Source: Rhyacophila brunnea | Taxonomy: Eukaryota > Arthropoda > Insecta > Trichoptera > Rhyacophilidae | Assembly: GCA_022495005.1 (NCBI GenBank) | Contig: JAGYXB010001332.1 | Coordinates: 186,001 to 250,000 of the forward strand | Length of the DNA stretch: 64,000 nt | Direction: 5' to 3' | In this document: one piece after another, positions 24,270 through 36,300 of the stretch | Layout of the letters: each line of letters begins with the position of its first letter | Position numbering within the stretch: position 1 is the first letter of the stretch | Translations under genes and position numbers: made by a program | Notes under the pieces: model-generated | Database searches by the model: none | What the model was told of the DNA's origin: nothing | Seen by the model: the letters and a program-made list of their open reading frames with translations, nothing else

Positions 24270-24540
24270 TTCAAAAAGTTTAGGAGTTATATCTGTGACA
24301 GATCCATCGTCTCGATTTGCGCAATCTACACAAGTAATAAACAATGTCGATCATCCATCAAACCCGCGTCGGATTTAATGGCGGTCGTCACGAAGTTCGT
24401 GTCGCGGACTTGACTTCCGATAATACAAACAACTGGACCAACCAGATTGGCCGAAATCAAATTGAGATATTAGCGTGATAATGACAGAATTGCATTAACG
24501 CACCGGCAGTGAACGACGTCATGTCTGTAATTTGTATATA
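24270..24540. other. GC-richer unique patch
   Basis: CAAACCCGCGTCGGATTTAA, TCACGAAGTTCGTG (a 14-bp palindrome) and GAACGACGTCATG stand out against the AT-rich surroundings. There is no open frame of note and no match elsewhere in the window. A conserved regulatory element or an old repeat are both possible. Confidence 0.3.
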
Positions 24541-24811
24541 AAAATATATGTCTTTAGTAAATTATGTTTTTTTTTTGATACGGTTGAAAGCTTCCGTTAT
24601 GCACCTCAATTCCGTTCGGATTATTGTCATTAAAATAAAACCAAAAGTTGTCTTAATAAAACTGAAAAAGTTTTAAAACATGTGGTCATTACTACAATTT
24701 TGATTTTGATGTTAAACCAAGTACGAGTACATGGGCGTGTAGGTACATAATATAATATAATGAAAGCTGTAAGAAAATACATGAATAATATTATTACAAG
24801 TACTATCGGCG

Positions 24812-24900
24812 ATTCGTAAAATTGTATGATATTTAATTTTAAAGTATTTTTATAAATTATGTATTTTACAATAGTTATAATATTTATTCACATTAATTAT
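24812..24900. repeat. Family F repeat, copy 2 (partial)
   Basis: GATTCGTAAAATTGTATG followed by ATATTTAATTTTAAAGTATT matches the left half of the foldback element at 15591-15715. The right end with the inverted TGAATCA was not found, so the copy is partial or diverged. Confidence 0.55.
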
Positions 24901-25425
24901 GATATAATATGTCAATGTTTGATGGAAAGCTTTAGATGTTTTGTCCGTTTCGAGAAATATTTTCAATTGCTATAAAAATACAATTTTGACAGCTGTCGAT
25001 AACGACAAAAAATATTTTTTTAATGATAAAACAAAAATATGTATTCTAGTTTATTTTATCGCTAGTATGTATTATAATTATATATATAACGATGAAAATT
25101 TAATTTTGTGTAGTTGGAAATGTATTTTCAAATCTAATAAAATATGTGCAGACCTTTATTTAATCACGTAGTTAAATTACAATAATTACTTTGCTTTAAG
25201 TTAATAACCTTTCAATGTCATTAAAAATAATGGATTTATTTTGCATTTCTGGATCGTTAGATTGTGTTATTTTTACATCAGTGATTAGACAGCAACGCGC
25301 GTTCTTTTTTCAAATCATATGTTATTTTTAGTTCGATATCCCTTTTGGGCGTGCGTTTAAAATTGCAGGTCGTAAATTCTGTTTGAAGATTTGAGAAACA
25401 AACATTGGAAAATGGGCAACGGTGC
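24901..25425. other. Noncoding AT-rich stretch
   Basis: The 76-codon frame at 24941-25171 is Asn, Lys, Ile and Tyr rich and shows nothing recognisable. No other feature is seen. Confidence 0.4.
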
Positions 25426-25433
25426 ATTTAGTG

Positions 25434-26075
25434 CAGGGGTGGGCAAACTGCGGCCCGCGGGCCGCATGTGGCCCGCTGGGTATTTTTTTTGCGGCCCGCC
25501 ATCATTAATTGTACTTCTGATTACGAATAACTTTTTTATATTCTTTTAAAAAATATTGACAATAAAATTTGTTTAGCAATAGTACGCGATCTATTTTTAA
25601 TAGATATTGATAGTGTACCGACAGAGCTACAACTTGAGATTATTGATCTGCAGTGTGACACTGATTTAAGATAATTGCATCGTCGTAAAGAAATCTCCAA
25701 TTTTACAATGCCCTTAATTCAGACAAATTCGACCAACTTAAAGATTATGCAAGAAAAATGTTCATTATTTTTGGATCAACCTATATATGTGAACAAACAT
25801 TTTCGATCATGAAACTCAATAAAAATTCTTTACGGTCAAATATCTAAGATGCCCATTTACAAGCAGTTTTGAGAATATCAACTACAAAATTAACACCTGA
25901 ATTTAAAAAAATGTTAAAAATGTAACAGTTTCATTCTTCTCATTATTTTTTTTGTAATGTTTATTTTTCGTGATAATAAATAGTGTATACCTAAAAATGG
26001 TATTTTACTTGCGGCCCGCCGCTCATTTTGAATTCTTGAATTTGGCCCTCCATCCAAAAAGTTTGCCCGCCCCTG
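25434..26075 (+). mobile_element. hAT transposon, internally deleted, perfect 8-bp TSD
   Basis: The ends are CAGGGGTGGGCAAAC and GTTTGCCCGCCCCTG, 15-bp inverted repeats with one mismatch. The perfect 8-bp repeat ATTTAGTG flanks both sides (25426-25433 and 26076-26083), as hAT transposases generate. The subterminal regions are very GC-rich (GCGGCCCGCGGGCC at the left, GCGGCCCGCCGCTC at the right), a form shared with ZBED/Charlie-type hATs. The 642-bp element keeps only the 3' part of the transposase gene (separate entry), so it is an internal-deletion derivative. Confidence 0.95.
25611..25925 (+). pseudogene. Decayed hAT transposase C-terminus (dimerisation domain)
   Basis: In-frame pieces include ELQLEIIDLQCDTDLR (about 25624-25671) and then, in one frame from about 25700, FYNALNSDKFDQLKDYARKM, IIFGSTYICEQTFSIMKLNK, an internal TAA at about 25844, DAHLQAVLRISTTKLTPEF and a terminal TAA at 25923. 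GSTYICEQTFS is the signature of the C-terminal hAT dimerisation domain in ZBED-like transposases. An internal stop, a break between the two pieces and loss of the whole N-terminal and catalytic part show that it is not functional. Confidence 0.9.
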
Positions 26076-26395
26076 ATTTAGTGTTTGTTCTAAACATATT
26101 AATATAAACGTGATCATTTTATGTATTGTATAAGATATAATAATATTATAACCTTCAGCTTCTAGCAAAAATATGATAGGTAGGTACTTATGGTGTCGAA
26201 TATTTTTTGTTTGAATGGGCATTAGTTCAAAATTCATCGACGTAATCAATAATTATTAGTTAATATTTTTTAAATTAATAAATATAACACAGGATTTATA
26301 GATTATAGAATATGCATAATAAGAATACGATATAAGCAGTTGCAGGTCCCGCTCGATACAAATATTTATAAACATATATATTATATTGTGAATCA

Positions 26396-26890
26396 ACATC
26401 ATCAGCAGCCGGGGTCAATCCACTGCTGGATGAAAGCCTCCTCTAGCTATATTCATTCTCTTGTCGGTTCTTAATTCATCGGTCGGTACATCCACCAAAC
26501 TTTATGAATACCCCTTAGTGCCTCTTGGGTATCTACCACTGTATCGTTATTTGTCCAGCGGTAGTCCACTCGCCGAACGACATATCCTACTCATTGCCAT
26601 TTCATCTACTTATCACACCGCGTACTTTTGTCTGCTTCCTTAGCCATTGTTTTTTTGCGATCTTTCCACGTTATGCCCAACATGCACATTTCTATGCCAC
26701 GTTACGTTACTTATAATATTTATTTTACATTTAGAGTCCATGTTTCACGCGCATACGTGAGCGTTGGTAGCACACATTAGTTGGACACTTTACGCTTAGG
26801 ACACAACGGGAGATCACTTTAGAATATACTATTCAGGCGCCCAAATGCACTACATGCCAGCCTCATGCGAGCAATCTCGTCATACATACC
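26396..26890 (-). pseudogene. RTE-like retrotransposon 3' fragment
   Basis: On the minus strand, a CGTATGCGCGTGAAACATGG word (about 26755) corresponds to the Y-x-x-E-TW region. It is followed by MLGITWKDRKKTMAKEADK (about 26690-26600), which fits the MER-x-MLG-x-x-x-x-D phrase, and by the AGTGGACTACC and AGGCTTTCATCCAGCAGTGG end with a CATCATCAGCAGCC plus-strand terminus at 26396. Stops and frameshifts interrupt it. Plus-strand open frames at 26461-26716 are antisense artefacts. Confidence 0.65.
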
Positions 26891-29080
26891 ACCATCAATT
26901 GACATTTTATATATATACATATATTTTATAAGTATACTATATCACATTTAATTTTTTTAAAACAATAACAAGAGAAGTGTGGTTAAACAGTATAAACAGT
27001 CAATGTTCATGAGATGTTCCAATCAACATACGTAGAAAATCAATAATATTCTTTGTTAAATTTTCTTTTCTGTGAAAATTTGGTTTTTCCTTAAATCGTC
27101 CTTGATATTGTGAGAGGTTGCTGCTTACATACTATGTATAAAATGCAAAAAATGGGTGATTATTCTGATCATCGTAAATTCACGAAAATCATGAGAGGCA
27201 ACTGTGGCTGTGAACGTCAGATATTATGACTGCCAGTAGCATTTTAATGAGTAGGTTCCCTTTGATTGAAAAGGGTTGAGTTCGACGTTCGCCTAATGCA
27301 TGCGGCCCTTTGGTCCGGCAAAGTGAATTAAAAAAATCTCTTTTTTCTTCTTCTTCTTTTGGACACGGTGCGCACAAGCGCATAGATAGCCGGTGTGTAA
27401 TATATCAAAAATACCGTATATTTTTGCTTGTCATGTTATATTTATTATAAATTATTACCCAAGGCGTATGCTGTGGGAAGAAGTAAAATTATTATTTTTG
27501 AATAGCGTTGGAGGTTGTGTGCGTTGATTTTATACATACGCTATGCGAGGAATAAATATTCTAATGACCATAAAGAAATTTATATCCATCGTTTAATAGC
27601 ATGCATTATTTTGTTTATTATCCATACAATATATTATAAACTAATGAAATAATACTACGCCAGTCAGTCTGCCTGGAGTCTATACATTCATAGAGCTATA
27701 ATTTAGTTAATTAACTCCAATTTTAATGATTTTAATCATAGAATAAGTTAAATAAACATATGGATAGTATCTATACAAAAATGAAACTTAATAGTTTGTA
27801 AGTAGCAATCGTAAATGCAGAAAACGTAAAGGTGCTCTTTTTTATAACGATTAATTCATGGCATACTGAAAGTTACTTCTTGGTTTTAATATTTATCTTA
27901 ATACGCAGCAATGCATACATGTATTGTTTACTATAATTCAGTCTGTTTAAAATGCAATGCGACAATGTAATTGATATAAAATTCAAAATGTAGAAAAACG
28001 TTCCAAAATATTGATAGAAAACGAAAAACATATTTTTTTATATCCATTGTTTATGGTCCATAAACCATTACATTAAAATAGGGAACTCAGATTCAAAATA
28101 CACATACTGAATTGCAGATAATACTAGTCTTCGGTTAATTTATGTTTTTCTTCATGTAAACCGAGGGACTAACTCGCAATAGTAACTGTTTATAAATTTT
28201 TATTTTTATTATATAACTTTCGATCACCTAGGGTCTTGGGAGACATTGTTTATTGGTTTGCAAAATCAATTATAAATAGAGTTTTTAAAGTCGATATTTA
28301 TACATTTAATTTTCAATTTATACAATTTTATTATATTTCGTTATATAATTTTCAGTTTACACACGTCGACAAAGTTTTTATGTAAAACCAACTGTTTTTA
28401 CTTCCTGTCAATCACTGGTAAAACGTATTTTAACCAGCCACTGATATTTTGATATAATAAATTGCATGATTATATAAATTTTGTCCTGCATATCATCAAC
28501 TGCAAAACACGACATACAGCGGCGTTGTCAACCGAATCTTTCCTTGCAATCTTCCATGTCGCTACATTGTGCATTGTGGCAGTCAAATGCACCGTGTAAA
28601 ACAGCATAAGTGCATTCTTATGCAGTTATATACCTGCAACAAGTATGCACATAAGTGGGTGCAAGTTACCGCGTGCGAGTCCGAAATGAAACAAAAGATG
28701 GTGAGGTCAGTAAGGTCAGACCGCGAACGCCTTTATTGGTAGCCCACAAAGGATGGAATATTGCTTTAAAAAAGTTGTACATCAGAAATATCTAGAGACC
28801 AGTTGAATTGATACAAGTTACAAGTTTAAAAACAAACTATACTGAACAACCAAAATATCCATTTGGGTGACCAACATACGTTTAGTGAGTTTATATAACA
28901 AATGACTGAATGCTTTATGAATCGAGAATGGTACTATGTTTCGAAATAATAAATAGCTATAAATAATAAACATTTAAATATTTAGTGAGTTTTAACAAAA
29001 AATAATCATCTGAATATATTCTAATAATAAAATAGTGTTTATCTGTGTGTCCGTATATAATTATAATATTATGTAGTAAC
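26891..29080. other. Noncoding AT-rich stretch
   Basis: No gene was recognised. Two GC-richer patches stand out. The first is 27189-27385, with TGCATGCGGCCCTTTGGTCC and a CTTCTTCTTCTT run, perhaps an old retrotransposon piece. The second is 28505-28740, with CATTGTGCATTGTGGCAG and GTGCATTCTTATGCAG inverted words. Neither could be assigned. Confidence 0.4.
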
Positions 29081-29101
29081 GCCCACGGTGGCCGCGCGGC
29101 T
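29081..29101 (+). repeat. Fragment of a SINE head
   Basis: CCCACGGTGGCCGCGCGGCT matches the 5' end of the family S SINE, whose fuller head is at 46810-46825 in reverse. It is cut off after about 20 bp and abuts family C copy 1. Confidence 0.5.
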
Positions 29102-29113
29102 CAAAACGATACA

Positions 29114-29452
29114 TCAGTGAAACGGCAAATAATTTTCAACTATAGGCGCGACGAAATTTTGGACTCGCTGGCATTCGGAGAGAGAACGTTGAGCTGGGAA
29201 CACGTCAATTTGTTCCGTGATGGCGACGGGGTATTAATTCTTAAATCGTGTAAAAATGACTAAAAACGTTACCCATTTACTTGAAAAAGAAAACATGTCA
29301 ATGAATATATTATTATTGTTACTAATAGGACATTAAATGGACGCATATTGGATTTATATGACAAATTATATTTCGGTAGGCATGCGTCATTTGCACCCGC
29401 GACCTGCAATCCGCGCATAGCCTAGCCACGATCTTTTTAGACCATGCCTCAA
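29114..29452 (+). repeat. Dispersed repeat (family C), copy 1
   Basis: Matches 53531-53868 along its length: CAGTGAAACGG, ATTTTCAAC, GACGAAATTT, TTAAATCGTGTAAA, TGACTAAAAA, CTTGAAAAAGAAAACATGTC, CATTAAATGGACGCAT, CATGCGTCATTTGCAC and the final AGCCACGATCTTTTTAGACC. The open frame across its left part is not shared intact with copy 2, so coding is unlikely. A SINE begins directly at its right end. The repeat class is unknown. Confidence 0.8.
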
Positions 29453-29685
29453 TAATTGAGGTATAGCCTTAAGCGTTTGACTATCACGCCGTGGGTCCTA
29501 GGTTCAAATCCTGGATCTGGCAAGTACACATATTGTTTTTCAATTTATGTGTGAGTCAGGGTATGGACCTAATAGGTTGAGCAAGTGGCTGACATCCATT
29601 TCTCGTAAAAAACAAAATCTGTTAATACAAACCTCTACTCTGTGGAGGCCTATGTGATCCTATTAGGATCGGACATGGTCGGGAT
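29453..29685 (+). mobile_element. tRNA-derived SINE (family S), copy 2
   Basis: The tRNA-like head with the B box GGTTCAAATCC lies near 29500-29520. The body follows: GGCAAGTACACATATTG, TATGGACCTAATAGGTTGAG, CAAGTGGCTGACATCCATTT and the end CCTATTAGGATCGGACATGG. The insertion lies at the border of family C. Short ATAATT words occur at both sides, but no firm target duplication is seen. Confidence 0.88.
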
Positions 29686-29689
29686 AATT

Positions 29690-30630
29690 TTATTAAACTC
29701 TCGCAATCTCAAAAGAAACTTCTCGTTAAAGGTAATATTTAATTTAGTATATTAACATTTTAGCCAAGAAAAATGACGGAAATAATAATTACTTAATCCA
29801 CGCCGACTGTGGAATGCTAAGATCAATATTTAATAGAGTTTTTAATAGACAAAGTATGCTAAATTTATTTATTTAATATACTTAATATAAAAGTACATAC
29901 CTACACTAAGTTCAAGACCTTTCGTTATTATTATCCTGTATCCAGTGTAGACGCACCACTTTGCAGGCAAGATATGATTCTATGCGAGCAAGGTCATTAA
30001 ACTGCGCATGCACGCATCGCCTCTTGGTTTATTCTATGCTGCGCAGACAAGCCTACTTCCATCGACAATAGTAATTTTCTGCAGTTAGAAGGCACTGCTA
30101 ACAATAAGGGCATCCTCTGACATGATATCGCCTCACTTCCATACAATTTTTTGAAGAGTGGTAACAGATCAAAAGTGTGTTAATGATGTATACAATATAT
30201 GAAAACGTTGGCTATTCAATGTGATCCATGACATGAATATTGCGAAGAGGCCACGGCTTGTTAGTATAGATTATGGTATACGTATTAGTCATCATAGTAT
30301 CTACTAATTGTTACATTTTTAATATGTGAATTGTAGGTTTTAAGTCATATAATAGTGCCAACTAATAGTATGTAATATTTTATTTGTTTGCGCACTTCCA
30401 ATAAGTTTAATTTTTCATGCCTTTTCTATTTCCATTATATGTTAATTAATTCACTTGACGTTCATGTGTTGGATTTTGATTATATTGGCTTTGAACAGAT
30501 TTATTGCTACAATAATTAAACTCTTTTTTATTCAAATGGATGACTTGGTTGGATATATTATATATTATTTAGGTTAACTTGGATAAATCACAAGGACCGA
30601 CATGCAATGGTTGTGAGTTGAAGTTATATT
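29690..30630. other. Noncoding AT-rich stretch
   Basis: No feature is recognised. A patch at 29940-30130 is less AT-rich (ACTGCGCATGCACGCATCGC) but has no long frame and no match in the window. Confidence 0.4.
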
Positions 30631-30638
30631 CAGTGCAA

Positions 30639-31032
30639 ATATATCGTCGATGTTTTGTAAAAAGGGCGAATCAACCATTTTGGCGAAATCGAGATTTGAA
30701 TGAAAATACAATATGTACCCCACTAGCTTTGTTGTGTAAAAACGGCGAATTTTTATCTCCACAGAAAAGTACTTAAAAACGATAATCGACTAAAATTAAA
30801 TTAATTAAAATTACGAAATAAAAAGCAAATGTGACATATTAGGCCTTTTCAAATATTATATAATAATACCTATTATAATGGCAGTATTCTTTCTAAGCTT
30901 TATTATAAACTTGTTAGATATTTATAATCGTCTTCAGGTAAAAAACAAATAAATGTCAAAAGTTAAAAATCCTCCTCCTGTAAAGTAGCATTTTGGTTAA
31001 TTCGCCCTTTTTACAAAACACCGACGATATAT
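30639..31032. mobile_element. Inverted-repeat element, about 42-bp arms, 394 bp
   Basis: The left arm (30639-30683) starts ATATATCGTCGATGTTTTGT and continues into a GGGCGAATCAACC word. The right arm (30991-31032) is its reverse complement (GGTTAATTCGCCC, then ACAAAACACCGACGATATAT) with few mismatches. A weaker repeat of the same words, AAACGGCGAATTT, lies near 30741. It is a MITE-like structure. The superfamily is not identified and no target duplication is clear. Open frames on both strands at 30574-30776 are explained by the arm. Confidence 0.8.
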
Positions 31033-34000
31033 ACCATACTATAGGTACGAAATATGTTTTTGAGGTTATTTAAAATTATGTTTATTAATCTTTAGATCAT
31101 TCAACTCTAATAATTAAAAAAAAACTATGGTATAAATAAAAACAAACATCATAAAATAGCATAAAAAACTAAGTAGTTAAACTAAGAAGTAAAAATTTAA
31201 ATGTTTATATTTCAATCACTGGTAGGTAATATATTTAGAAGGGCGCTGTGAACTACTCACCTTTAGTGGAAAACTGTTGCTAAGTGGTAGAAACAGGTCA
31301 TGATATTATTGACTTATGTGAATTAAGTCTATTGGCTTTCTACTAAAATTTGACAGTTTAAAGTATGAAAAAAATATAGAAATGTATTATAATCTCACAA
31401 AGTTATATTAATTTTCTTAATATTTTACAAGCTCTTGTTAGAATAATTTACTACTGTTATGAAGTTATCATAAAGTAATTTGTAAGATGTTTAAATAATT
31501 GATAGTCTAAACACATTATTTGTTAACCAATGAAAGCGGAATTCTCATACTCATAAAAATGCAAATAATAATTTTCTGCATGCATAAATAAAATATGGCA
31601 TGAACTATGCACTGCGCGAGTAGGCAGCTCTATGATGTAATGTTAGGAATTTTCTTTTATGTCCGTGGTTTTGGAATTACTCTCAGAAAATAAAGCCATT
31701 ACTCATCTCGACAGGACAAGAATGGATGGACTCCCAGAGAGATGTGGAAATAAAATTCAATAAACACATTTTGTGATGAGTTCCACACATAGATAAAATA
31801 GATAAACTTCTACATTTTCCTGGGGGAAGGATTATAGTGCATTTTATTTTCTTGACTCATTAGTTATTGTCGCTTGGTTTCTGAAAGGGTTAATTTCTAC
31901 GTTTTCAAAAAGTTTGCGGTATCTTACGGCGACCGAGAAGGTCTCGTTTTACACAGATTGTATTTTTAAACTATAATCCTGCAGTCCTTTACAGTCTAGG
32001 CTAGTGCATGCCAAATAGGAATTTCGGGGGTTGCTCGCAATTTTAATTGTAAAAATACATACGTAGCAGAGTATTATTAGGAGAAGATCAAGTTAAACTC
32101 TATTGTTAACAAATTAACAATGTTAAATATTATTCATGATTTAAAATGATGTAGTGGTTGTTATTAAAAAAAATGTAAAATGTTTTTATTCCTGAACTAT
32201 TGACAAAGGTTATGTTTGATAAACCAACAGTTAAAAAAACTTCCATAATCTGTTTTCTCATATTCTATTTATTTTCAAAATTAGTGAGGTTTTGAAATAC
32301 GTGTGTAATTTTTGAATTAGTACTTCTTCATCCAGGTTTACATATACTTTAGTTAAACAAGACGTGGGTTAGACTAACAAGAATAACTTTAAAGTTATGA
32401 AAAAATATATTTTGTACACTTTTCTGACGTTTTATCGTTCAATTAAAAAATATTTAAAAAAAAATATATACTATTTGCACCAAATTAAGACAATGAATGA
32501 AGACAATCTTCATCTATGACGACAACGTAATAATGGGATATTTTTTAAATTTAACATAGTGAGCTTATTTTGAAATATGGAGACGAAATTTCTATTAAGT
32601 TGGTATCAACAATGTAGATTGTAGACTAGACTTTGTGTAAGTTTAATAAATATTGGTGAAGTAGTTTTTTTTGAAGTATAACTTATAACTGAACAAACGG
32701 ACATATATACGTACAGTCACTCCAAATTGTATTTGTATGTACAGTTATAATGAAGCACCATCATAGCCTAAATAATAGTTTAAAAAATAATAATGGCTTA
32801 TAACTAATCCTGGTAACTGTTAAGTGTGAAGTGAATATTCTACTGTATTTTATTATTTTAATGCATTGCGGTACTAAAATCATTTCCGTACTTAAAGTGT
32901 ACTATGATTGAATTTATAAAATTATTTCCAATAATGATATTATTGAACTGGTTAGAACTATTATTTATTACCTTAACTGTTGTTTTATGTCTAAACAAAA
33001 GCTTGAGAGACAGTTCAAATACAACGTCTTTTGTTTTAAAATAGACTGAGCCATTATTTACAGGTCAATTATCCGCTTCGAGAGCACAAATCGTATTCTC
33101 CACAAGTGCTATGCATATTTGCTCAGAGATAAGTAAGCATAATCTATCTCGGCTTAAATCGGTATAATTTAAGGTTCAGATAATAATAATTGTTTGCGAA
33201 GTTGTTCAAATAGGGGATCCTTGCTCTGTCGGCAAGTGCGAAGGGGCTTCTAAAGTAAATAAAGTATTGCTGCGAAAAGGACGAATACAAACATTCTTCA
33301 AACCGTGACATGATTTTTAAATCAAATATGTTAATCTTTTTTGTAGTGCCATGATAATAATATTGTTTATTACTATTGAGCTTGATCTTATTCATGTATA
33401 ATAAATAGAATCGATAATTATTTTCAGCCCTATTAATTTCTCTGGTTACATTATACAAATAATATTCTAGTCAAAAATATCAACTTTCAAATGTTTCTGT
33501 TATTTGCAATTGTATACTATGTAATAAATGTATACTAATAAAAATAGATTAAACATTTCTGTATCTTCATACTATATTATTTTCACTCTGTATATGTACT
33601 TTTAGTGAAATCACTAAGTTTTGTAATTTTCCATATTATTAGTATTTTAAAAAAGATTTTCAAGCGTTTGGAAATATCGAATATTGACATATTATAGTAA
33701 CTGTTAATAAATTCAACAATTCTCTTAAAATATTAATACTAATTAAGTATACAATATTTTTCATTAATTATTAAAGGTTTAAAAATTACCAATGGCTTAT
33801 GTACGTTTTTAAAGATCAATTTAGAATTAAATCAAGTTATTAATTTTACCTGAAGACCATAGATTCCATGTTGGTACTAATTATATAAATAAAAATATAG
33901 GCAATAACTAAAAGCCGGGAGCACGGAAATTAGATAAGGGGCCCATCAGGGGGATACCGAATGATGGTGGATATTATTAAATATTTAAAAAAATATTATG

Positions 34001-35899
34001 TACTGAGTTAAACGGATATTATCTTCCTAACTCTGAATTACATACCATGGACACGATGATTTTCATAGAAATCATAATATATTACTTAAATATTCTGACT
34101 GAACTGGAGGACTAGTCAAAAACTAAAAACTTTAATAAACCTACAGAAATTTCAATATTTTTTCATGGTAACCTCATTTATAAAACTGTTATATGTAAAA
34201 TTTACAATCGTATATTTAGCTTGAAGCCAATTTATTCAATTTGTTCATGGATGCACTTGTATATTATCCTAAATGATCACGACCACCACCCCTATTATTC
34301 TTATAATATATTAAACTAAAAAATCAGCATAATAAAATAGTAATAAATTATTTATTGGAATTATAAAACCGTTATGAAACGGTTTGACAGTTATTTAATA
34401 ATGAATATTGTGTATCAGTTTTTCTTTTGGTAATTTCAGAGTAGTATCAGTATGATAGATCGTATATTCAATAGGAATAGATTTGGTTGACATTATTCTT
34501 TAACAAATAAATATCCATGCCAATGGAGCCTTTCAGAAAGGGCCTGTGTCCTCACGATTCCAGCTTTTTTTATAACGTTCAATTCAATTGTAGCAAATAC
34601 TTTGTGTCAAATAAAAATAATATAAATCTGTTTTTTAGTATAACTGGCTTGAAACGTTACTTTTCGATAGCCAAACAATGCAATGACACAAACGACAATA
34701 TCCGGTAAAGTCTACGGAAAGATGACACCAATAGCTGAGCAAAAAGAAATAATTAGGTTTTTTAAAATAACGCCGTTATGGTAAAGTGTCTCGTTACGTG
34801 ACGCTTTGGAATTTCGCGAGATGTCGTTTTTGAAGTTGTCCCACTGACAAAGGTGATGAATTCAATTATAATTTCAATAGTAAATATCAGATGGACATGT
34901 TATATTACTGTAAAAATATTATTAGGAGTTTTCAATCGAATTAGTGATAGAGTTAAGTAATTCGTTCAGCGTATGTTTATTTGTAAATAATACGCCGTTA
35001 TTTATGAGTAATATTGATTATATAAAAATAACATAACTTCAGTGACAGCTCCGTTATAATTAAATACAGCATTACTATACTTTAATAAAATAAAATTATT
35101 AACAGTGTTCAAAATAGCGACACCAAACGAAATTTTTGTAATCAACAAAAATCAAGTTATTACATTTTTAGTGACTTCACTCATGATGGAAATGGGACCA
35201 GTCTGAAGAAAAAATAACAATTAAGTGCCTTTCTCAAATGAGACGATTTTTTTAGCAATCGAGACCTTAACCTTGATTTGATATTGAGTATGGGTCGCTT
35301 TTATGTCTTACTAATCGCTATCTGTGATTATGGACGCTAAACCAAGAGATTCGTATTCTCAAACTAATAGTTCGATTCAGTGACAATAATGTGAAATGTC
35401 CTCAAACGAATAGGACTTGACAAAAGTTCTGTGTAGTATTAAACCAGAAAACAACAGTATCTCGGCCACATTATGAAAGGGCAAAGGTACGCATTTGTCA
35501 ACTCATTATTCAGAAAAAAAAACATTTAACGTAGCAGATGAGAAGAACATTCGTGATTGGTATGAGTAAAGCTTTAGCAAAATATTCTGGATAGCAGACG
35601 ACAAAGAAATAATCCCTTTAATTTTGGCGAACCTCTCTCTAAGTCATTATTATATTATGTGGTATTTATATTTAATTTGATTTTTTCATAAATGCCATAG
35701 CTACTTTCAGTCGATACGGATGCAATGAGCAAAAAAGCCTCTTCTTGTGAAGTATCCTAATATTTGATAGACTTATTCTGAGATCATGATCGTCCCTCCA
35801 GAGGAAAACCCCATTTAACAAAATATTTAGCCACGATAGTCGTCACGTAAATATTCCATATTCACAAAATCATTTTTAAGAAATCAAACACCAAACATA
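31033..35899. other. Long noncoding AT-rich stretch
   Basis: Nearly 4.9 kb in which I recognise no gene or mobile element. The 104-codon minus-strand frame at 33144-33458 is Tyr, Asn and Phe rich and looks random. A short GC-richer patch at 33910-33965 (GGGGCCCATCAGGGGGATAC) and another at 34785-34850 (GTTACGTGACGCTTTGG) are unexplained. Confidence 0.45.
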
Positions 35900-36300
35900 C
35901 TTAGCTCGTATTCTTATTTGTTCGGTGGTTCTTTGTCCGGTACAAATCTTGCAATCGATTTTTAACTAACTTCCCGACTAGCTTGACATTTGAAACTTTT
36001 AGAATATATCAGAACACGATGCTAATTCATTTTTTAAATACTTTTAATCATCTTTAAGTGGAATTGAATTAATTTTCAATTAATTCTGTTTTGAATGAAA
36101 AGTTATTTCGACACCATTATTGGTTACTAAGGGGTCCTAGCAACTAAGTTATTAATATATACGTGCGTTACTATGGAAATCAATATGACATATCAAGTAC
36201 AATTTTTTTTGATCGTTTAAACTAGTCAAGTCAAGTTTATATGGTTCAACAGAAAATTTAAAAAACGTTGTATATAAATAGTTCTTTTTATCTTGTAATT
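35900..36300 (-). mobile_element. Family A nested-palindrome element, copy 4
   Basis: A minus-strand copy with TTAGCTCGTATTCTTATTTG at the plus-strand left and TTTTTATCTTGTAATT at the right. The central stem is shortened: part of the CCCAGACC loop and of one arm is lost, and one arm reads GGTTACTAAGG. The terminal AAAAACGTTGTA is missing next to GCTAAG, so this copy is end-truncated. Confidence 0.85.

Noticed and set aside
25914..26249. 111-codon minus-strand frame
   Set aside because: It runs antisense across the right end of the hAT element and out into flanking DNA, so it is an artefact of the insertion.
26461..26716. Two overlapping plus-strand frames
   Set aside because: They lie antisense to the RTE-like fragment and have no recognisable product.
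29045..29263. 72-codon plus-strand frame
   Set aside because: It covers the family C repeat, and copy 2 at 53531 does not keep the frame.
33144..33458. 104-codon minus-strand frame
   Set aside because: Composition is that expected from AT-rich random DNA (Tyr, Asn, Lys, Phe), with no motif.
35335..35395. tRNA-like B box (AATAGTTCGATTC)
   Set aside because: No convincing A box or stems.
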